DNA of 64,000 bases, taken from Christensenellaceae bacterium. GTDB taxonomy: Bacteria > Bacillota > Clostridia > Christensenellales > Borkfalkiaceae. Every line of letters begins with the position of its first letter. Position 1 is the stretch's first letter. A model generated the notes under the pieces. That model searched no databases. It saw nothing but the letters and a program-made list of their open reading frames with translations, and was not told the DNA's origin. The DNA lies in contig JALEKY010000020.1 of NCBI GenBank assembly GCA_022768945.1, positions 62,001-126,000 on the forward strand, read 5' to 3'. This document shows, in pieces, positions 58,822-64,000 of the stretch. The position numbers and the translations under genes are program-made.

Positions 58822-59583
58822 TTACTTTTTCTGTTGTTTGCACCAGATTTTCATAACGAGCTTGTGCGGAAGAATTTTGGTGAGAAAAACCTGAAATCTT
58901 ACGGAAGCTCCGGGAACGCATACGTCTTTGCCTTTTTTCATATCCTTTAAGGCTCTTTCCACAACTTCTTCGGGCGTGAAATAGCGATTGTAATAGGTGA
59001 TAACGCTGTCGTTTGTAACGGCGCGGTCGAAAAATTCCGTTTTAACCCAACCGGGGCAAACCGCCATCACTTTGATATTTTTCTTTTTGAGTTCCACGTT
59101 TAACGCCCTCGAAAAGCTTAAAACAAACGCTTTCGTCGCACCGTAAACGTTTATATACGGCACGGGTTGAAACGCGGAAAGCGAGTCGAGCTGATAAATT
59201 TCTCCGCCGCTTACAATGTACGGAAGGCAAACTTTCGTCATTCCGACGTAAGCCTTGCAGTTCAAATCTATCATTCCGTAGTCGTCTTTGAGGTCTATGT
59301 TTTCAAAACTCTCGAATTTGCCGTAGCCGCTCGCGTTTACAAGAGTTTGAATTTCCGGCTTTTCGGTTTTTAGAAGTTCCGCGAAATTTTCTATCGATTT
59401 AACGTCTGTTAAATCCATCGGAACAGGTCTTATTTTTGCGCGCGTTTTTTCAGCCAAAGCTTCGAGTCTGTCGCGCCTTCTTGCTATAACCCATATTTCG
59501 TCGTACTTCGTTTGCTTATCCAAAGCGTACACGAACTCTCTTCCCATACCGGACGACGCGCCCGATATTACCGCAATCTTCAT
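58822..59583 (-). CDS. SDR family oxidoreductase
   Basis: AVISGASSGMGREFVYAL; LVNASGYGKF; YGATKAFVLSFSRAL. Confidence 0.92.
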   Translation of the reverse strand: MKIAVISGASSGMGREFVYALDKQTKYDEIWVIARRRDRLEALAEKTRAKIRPVPMDLTDVKSIENFAELLKTEKPEIQTLVNASGYGKFESFENIDLKDDYGMIDLNCKAYVGMTKVCLPYIVSGGEIYQLDSLSAFQPVPYINVYGATKAFVLSFSRALNVELKKKNIKVMAVCPGWVKTEFFDRAVTNDSVITYYNRYFTPEEVVERALKDMKKGKDVCVPGASVRFQVFLTKILPHKLVMKIWCKQQKK

Positions 59584-59618
59584 ATCGTTTCCTCCTGTTC
59601 TTATATGTGTTAAAATAT

Positions 59619-59655
59619 AAAAAGTGCCCTTTTTCTCGTAAAAACGGCACTTTTT
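59619..59655 (-). terminator. Terminator downstream of DeoR-family gene
   Basis: AAAAAGTGCC...GGCACTTTTT. Confidence 0.8.
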
Positions 59656-59661
59656 CTGTTG

Positions 59662-60429
59662 TTAAATTACTCTTACGCCCTTTCTTTTGAACTCTTGTCT
59701 GAGCTCTTGGGGAAAGAATTCGTCCACGACGAGCACGTCGATGTTTTCGATTTTCGCAAACGTGTACGAGAGAGTTTTGTCGAGTTTGCTGCTGTCGAGA
59801 AGCATTATTCGCTTAGCAGCTCTGCTTATTACGTAAGACTTAAGCTCCGCTTCTTCTCTTATCGCGCAGGAGAACCCGTCTTTGTAGGAGTATGCGGAAG
59901 TTGCCATAATCGCGACGTCTATATTTACGTTGGAGAGGAAAACCTCCGCGCGTCTTCCGCACGTAGCCTGATTATGCTTTGAGAATTCTCCGCCCACGAG
60001 AAAAACGGACGGATTGTTTTTGCCCGTGAGTTCTTCGGCTATGTTAATACCGTTTGTTATTATGCGATAGTTTTTATCGGGAAGCTCTCTTGCGAAAAAG
60101 GTCGTTGTGGATCCTCCGTCGATAAATACGGTTTTATCTTCTTCCAGAAGGGTGACCGCTTTTTCCGCTATGTTTTGTTTTTCGAAGATGTGGAGATTTG
60201 CTCTGTTTACGACCGCGCCCTCGTTGTAACGGGTTATTTCGGTGAGTGAAACCGCTCCGTTTTTAACGCGCAAAATGCTGCCGCTTTCTTCAAGCTCTTC
60301 GAGATCTCTCCTGATGGTCATTGTGGAAACGTTCGGAAACTTTTCGCACAACTCCGTATAAGTCATTTTTCCGTTAATATCCAGAAAGAGTTGAATTTGT
60401 TTTTTTCTTTCTTTTTTACCTATGCTCAT
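59662..60429 (-). CDS. DeoR/GlpR family transcriptional regulator
   Basis: HTH FPNVSTMTIRRDLEELEESGSILRVKNGAV; sensor domain VFIDGGSTTTFFARELPDKNYRIITNGINIAEEL. Confidence 0.92.
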   Translation of the reverse strand: MSIGKKERKKQIQLFLDINGKMTYTELCEKFPNVSTMTIRRDLEELEESGSILRVKNGAVSLTEITRYNEGAVVNRANLHIFEKQNIAEKAVTLLEEDKTVFIDGGSTTTFFARELPDKNYRIITNGINIAEELTGKNNPSVFLVGGEFSKHNQATCGRRAEVFLSNVNIDVAIMATSAYSYKDGFSCAIREEAELKSYVISRAAKRIMLLDSSKLDKTLSYTFAKIENIDVLVVDEFFPQELRQEFKRKGVRVI

Positions 60430-60487
60430 AATTCCTGCCGCCTTTTTAAAGTTAGACTTAATTCATCAACCCCTAAAGCCATATATA

Positions 60488-60515
60488 ATTATACCACAAA
60501 CCAACACAAATTCAA
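60488..60515 (-). promoter_or_regulatory. Promoter of DeoR-family gene
   Basis: On minus strand TTGAAT-N16-TATAAT. Confidence 0.6.
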
Positions 60516-60750
60516 CACGAATTGTAAATTTTTAGCATTATTTCATAATCGGCTGTTTTTTGGCGTTTTTGGAGGCTAATTTTTACACAAATTACAAAAA
60601 ACAAGCCTCAATTTCCGTTTTTTCTCTTTATCGAGGTGCAAAAACGCTCCGAATGTGTTAAAATAGTTATTAGAAGAATTATCCGTCCGCGCAAGGAGCT
60701 ATTTGTGCTTGACAGGCGTTGCGGACAAAGCACAACAAAGGAGCGACAAA

Positions 60751-62871
60751 GTGGGTTTTACCGAAAAGATAAAAGACGAATTTGTACAGGGCACAATTAA
60801 AAATAAAACGATAAAGCAGATCTTCGCCTATTTCGGAGCGAAGAAATCGTTCGAAAAGGACGCGGTAAGAGCCTCGCTGAACGCCCTCGAAAAAGAAGGA
60901 TTTTTATTCCGCGACGGCGACAGGTATACGCTGTTTTCGGAAGCGAATCTCATAAAGGGAGTAATCAGAGGTCACGAGAAAGGGTTTGCTTTTTTCACTC
61001 CTCTTCGGGATGAGACTTCTTCGGGAGCGGAGCCGGGAGATTTGTTTATTCCTCCGCACGCTCTTTCGGGCGCGCACGACGGCGACGAGGTGTACGCGAG
61101 AAAAGTCGTTTCCGATCGCGGCAGTTCGGACGAGGGCGAAGTGGTGTTTATTTCTAAAAGGCTTACGAAGCTTGTGGGCACCTATCAGGCGGAAAGAACT
61201 TACGGTTTTGTTATTCCGGACAGAAAGGGCTACGGCGACGATATTTTCGTCACTTTTAAAAATGCGCACGGAGCGGCGACGGGCGACAAAGTTACCGTTA
61301 AAATACTGTCGTTCCCTGTCGGCAAATCGCCCGAAGGTGAAGTTACGGAAATTTTAGGCAAAAAATACGACCTCGACGCGCTCGAAAAAGCCATTATCGA
61401 AGAAAACAATATTCCGAGCGAGTTCCCTGAAGCCGTAACCGCATTCGTTCGAAAACATATAGGCGAAACCGTTTCTTTTCAAGACGCCGAAAATCGCGAG
61501 GATTTCAGGGGCGAGCAAATTATAACGATAGACGGTGAATCCGCGAAAGACCTCGACGACGCTATTTCTCTGAAAGTTCTCGGAAGCGGGAATTTTTTGC
61601 TCGGCGTGCATATTGCGGACGTTTCGCATTACGTTCCCGAAGGCAGCGTGCTCGATAAAGAAGCTTTGAAGCGCGGTACCAGCGTGTATTTTCCGAATTT
61701 TGTAATTCCGATGCTTCCGAAAGAGCTTTCGAACGGCATTTGCTCTTTAAACGAGGGCGTTGACAGATTAACCCTCTCGTGTATAATGGAAATAGACGGG
61801 AGAGGCGAAGTCGTCGACAGAAGAATTACCCGAGGCGTAATAAAATCTTCACACAGAATGACTTACGACGCGGTCGACGCCATTCTCGAGGGCGACGAGG
61901 AACTCGTAAAGCAATATTCCGATATACTGCCGCTAATAGAGAATATGTCTCGACTTGCTAAAATTTTAATAAAAAAACGCGACGAGAGAGGCAGCGTAGA
62001 CTTAGACGTGAAAGACGCGGATATTTATATGAACGCTCGCGGCGAAATCGTAATTACCCCCCTAAATCGCACGTTATCGCACAGAATTATAGAAGAATTT
62101 ATGATTATCGCCAACGAAACCGCCGCAGAATACGCGAGGTTTACAGAGATACCGTTTTTGTTCAGAGTACACGATTCTCCGTCGGGAGAAAAGCTCGAGG
62201 AGTTTAAAACGTTTCTTAAAAATCTCGGCATAAACGTAAAGTGGAGCAAGTCGGGCGCGTACTCCGGCGACTTTGCCTCCATTTTAGAAAAGTTGAAAGA
62301 TTCGCCTCTGTATAGCATTGTAAATCGAGTAATGCTCCGCAGTATGAGCAAGGCGAAATACAGCCCGGAAAACATCGGGCACTTCGGTCTTGCGAGCGAG
62401 TGCTACTGCCATTTCACTTCTCCGATCAGGCGGTATCCGGATATAATAGTTCACCGTGCTTTAACGTATCTGGCAGACGGCAGAATAGGCGAATGGATTG
62501 ATAAATATTCCCCGATAATAGCTGAAATAGGCAGGATTACCTCCGAATGCGAACGTCGTGCGGACGAAGCCGAGCGTGCCGCGGATGACATTTTCAAGGG
62601 CAGATATATGAAGCAATTCATAGGCGAGGAAACGGAAGGAATCGTAAGCGGAGTAACCGGCTTCGGTGTGTTCGTGGAACTCGAAAACACGGTGGAGGGG
62701 CTTATAAAGCTCGATACGCTTCCCGCGGGGAACTACGATTTCGACAAAACGAATCATACGCTTTCTTCTAAAAAACTGTCGTTTAAGCTCGGTGAAAGGG
62801 TTTTTGTGAGAGTCGCGGGCGTAGAGTCTATGACCGGAAAAATACAATTTTTGTTTATAGGCAAGCCGTAA
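60751..62871 (+). CDS. rnr: Ribonuclease R
   Basis: GTG start after AAAGGAGCGACAAA; TIDGESAKDLDDAISL, VHIADVSHYVPEGSVLDKEALKRGTSVYFPNFVIPMLP, C-terminal S1 domain. Confidence 0.95.
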   Translation: MGFTEKIKDEFVQGTIKNKTIKQIFAYFGAKKSFEKDAVRASLNALEKEGFLFRDGDRYTLFSEANLIKGVIRGHEKGFAFFTPLRDETSSGAEPGDLFIPPHALSGAHDGDEVYARKVVSDRGSSDEGEVVFISKRLTKLVGTYQAERTYGFVIPDRKGYGDDIFVTFKNAHGAATGDKVTVKILSFPVGKSPEGEVTEILGKKYDLDALEKAIIEENNIPSEFPEAVTAFVRKHIGETVSFQDAENREDFRGEQIITIDGESAKDLDDAISLKVLGSGNFLLGVHIADVSHYVPEGSVLDKEALKRGTSVYFPNFVIPMLPKELSNGICSLNEGVDRLTLSCIMEIDGRGEVVDRRITRGVIKSSHRMTYDAVDAILEGDEELVKQYSDILPLIENMSRLAKILIKKRDERGSVDLDVKDADIYMNARGEIVITPLNRTLSHRIIEEFMIIANETAAEYARFTEIPFLFRVHDSPSGEKLEEFKTFLKNLGINVKWSKSGAYSGDFASILEKLKDSPLYSIVNRVMLRSMSKAKYSPENIGHFGLASECYCHFTSPIRRYPDIIVHRALTYLADGRIGEWIDKYSPIIAEIGRITSECERRADEAERAADDIFKGRYMKQFIGEETEGIVSGVTGFGVFVELENTVEGLIKLDTLPAGNYDFDKTNHTLSSKKLSFKLGERVFVRVAGVESMTGKIQFLFIGKP

Positions 62872-63054
62872 AAATCATATCGGCACGGTAAATGAATACA
62901 AACGGCTCGCCGCTTCCTTTTTCAACGTAATTGTCCATTTTCTTTTCCTCTGCAAAAAACACTCGTACGCATAATCTCCGAGTATGAGTATAAGCCTATT
63001 ATAACCGAAATTTCAAAATAAATCAAACCCGCCGCAAATAAACAAACAAAGCCT

Positions 63055-63347
63055 AGGGATTCCATTCTTCATCACTAATTACCGAAAAGGCGGCTTTTCA
63101 GCCCTTTTTTCCGAGCGCTCGCTTGCAGTGCGTAAAGCACAGCTTCGTTCGCGCTCTTAAAAAATCATCTGAAAATACGCTCTTTTCGGCGCAAAGCGTT
63201 TTTGCAAAAAAGAAATCGCCGCTTAGCGGCATACGTTTTTGCAAGGCAAACGACCGAAATTGTACTAAACGTACTATAAGAGAGTTTTACACGGCAAAAA
63301 CCGATTTATTGCCGCAAAAATAGTTAGTGATAAGGAATAGAATCCCT
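63055..63347 (-). mobile_element. MITE-like element copy 3, full length with 24-bp imperfect terminal inverted repeats
   Basis: Left end AGGGATTCCATTCTTCATCACTAA; right end reverse complement AGGGATTCTATTCCTTATCACTAA (21/24). Confidence 0.8.
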
Positions 63348-63370
63348 GTCGATATTATTTCATAAAAACA

Positions 63371-63415
63371 AAAAAGCCCGAAACTCACTTCCGATTAAAA
63401 GCAAGTTCCGGACTT
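63371..63415 (-). terminator. Terminator downstream of tRNA-Val
   Basis: AAGTCCGGAACT...AGTTTCGGGCTT + TTTTT on minus strand. Confidence 0.75.
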
Positions 63416-63422
63416 AAAGTGG

Positions 63423-63496
63423 TGGGGACGAATAGGCTCGAACTATCGACCTCTTGCATGTCAAGCAAGCGCTCTGACCAACTGGGCTACGCCCCC
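63423..63496 (-). tRNA. tRNA-Val (GAC), CCA encoded at 63420-63422
   Basis: Minus strand GGGGGCGTAGCCCAGTTGGTCAGAGCGCTTGCTTGACATGCAAGAGGTCGATAGTTCGAGCCTATTCGTCCCCA folds as cloverleaf; anticodon loop TTGACAT. Confidence 0.93.
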
Positions 63497-63613
63497 GTAC
63501 CATATTATTCTATCAAATTTTGAATTTCTTTTCAAGCGTTTTGCATATACAAATTCACTTTTTATTTCAACTTATACAAATCGAACGCTTTTCCAAGTCT
63601 TTTTAAGCTAAGT

Positions 63614-64000
63614 TTACTCTTTTTCAGGCTCTCCGTCGTTTTTTCTGTAAAAGCAGAAATACTCCATCAACGCAACAAGAGTTTTAGCGTCTTTAATTTC
63701 GCCGCGGGCAATCATTTTTACGACCTCCTCGGCTTTTATCGCCTTTACCGAAAGAAATTCGTCTTCGTCGAGATGCGCGGAAGTTTTTTCAAGCTCGGTT
63801 GCGAGAAATAAGTACAGCCTCTCGTCCGTATATGCGGGCGAAGGATAAACCTCGCACAGAAATTTTAACTTTCCGGTTTTAAAACCGGTTTCCTCTTCAA
63901 GTTCTCTCTTTGCGGTAATTACGGGGTTCTCTCCGTTTTCGCGTTTGCCGGCGGGAAGCTCGAGAACGTATTCGCGATACGGATATCTGAACTGCTCCAC
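63614..64000 (-). CDS. NUDIX hydrolase (N-terminus beyond window edge)
   Basis: [32 protein letters not shown] Nudix box. Confidence 0.9.
   Translation of the reverse strand: MEQFRYPYREYVLELPAGKRENGENPVITAKRELEEETGFKTGKLKFLCEVYPSPAYTDERLYLFLATELEKTSAHLDEDEFLSVKAIKAEEVVKMIARGEIKDAKTLVALMEYFCFYRKNDGEPEKE

Noticed and set aside
63123-63323. 66-aa ORF inside MITE-like copy 3
   Set aside because: Frame not preserved in the other copies; element appears non-coding

Overview
The window looks like a chromosomal segment of a moderately low-GC Firmicutes/Clostridia-like bacterium, probably from a gut-type lineage. This is inferred from gene content: YqfC/YqfD, a SpoIIQ-like M23 protein, NifJ, PFL, WhiA. 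Most of it is housekeeping: flotillin (truncated at the left edge), a SecB-like protein, an exonuclease, ruvX-DUF1292, trmB, yggS, yqfC-yqfD-phoH-yqfF-ybeY-era, a short alaS, recX, murB-PHP-whiA-dnaE, htrA, hemW, lepA, rho, nifJ, pgk-tpiA-gpmI-secG, pflBA, rnr, tRNA-Val(GAC) and a truncated NUDIX gene. The most unusual signal is non-coding. A MITE-like element with ~24-bp terminal inverted repeats and internal hairpins is present as one full copy (63055-63347), one internally shortened copy (47467-47719), one half copy (58529-58643) and a solo terminal repeat (33565-33592). These bracket an accessory segment (glycoside hydrolases, pfl, an MscS-coupled exported protein) inserted between secG and rnr. 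Other points of interest are a dispersed GTAGGGGCGAG palindrome family, an Asn/Gly/Gln-rich disordered insert in Rho, a short AlaRS without the C-Ala region, an uncharacterised surface protein behind a near-consensus promoter, and a terminator-like hairpin that contains the RBS of a small gene. I see no CRISPR array, prophage, transposase or recognised riboswitch. All family calls come from reading sequence motifs; no database search was run.
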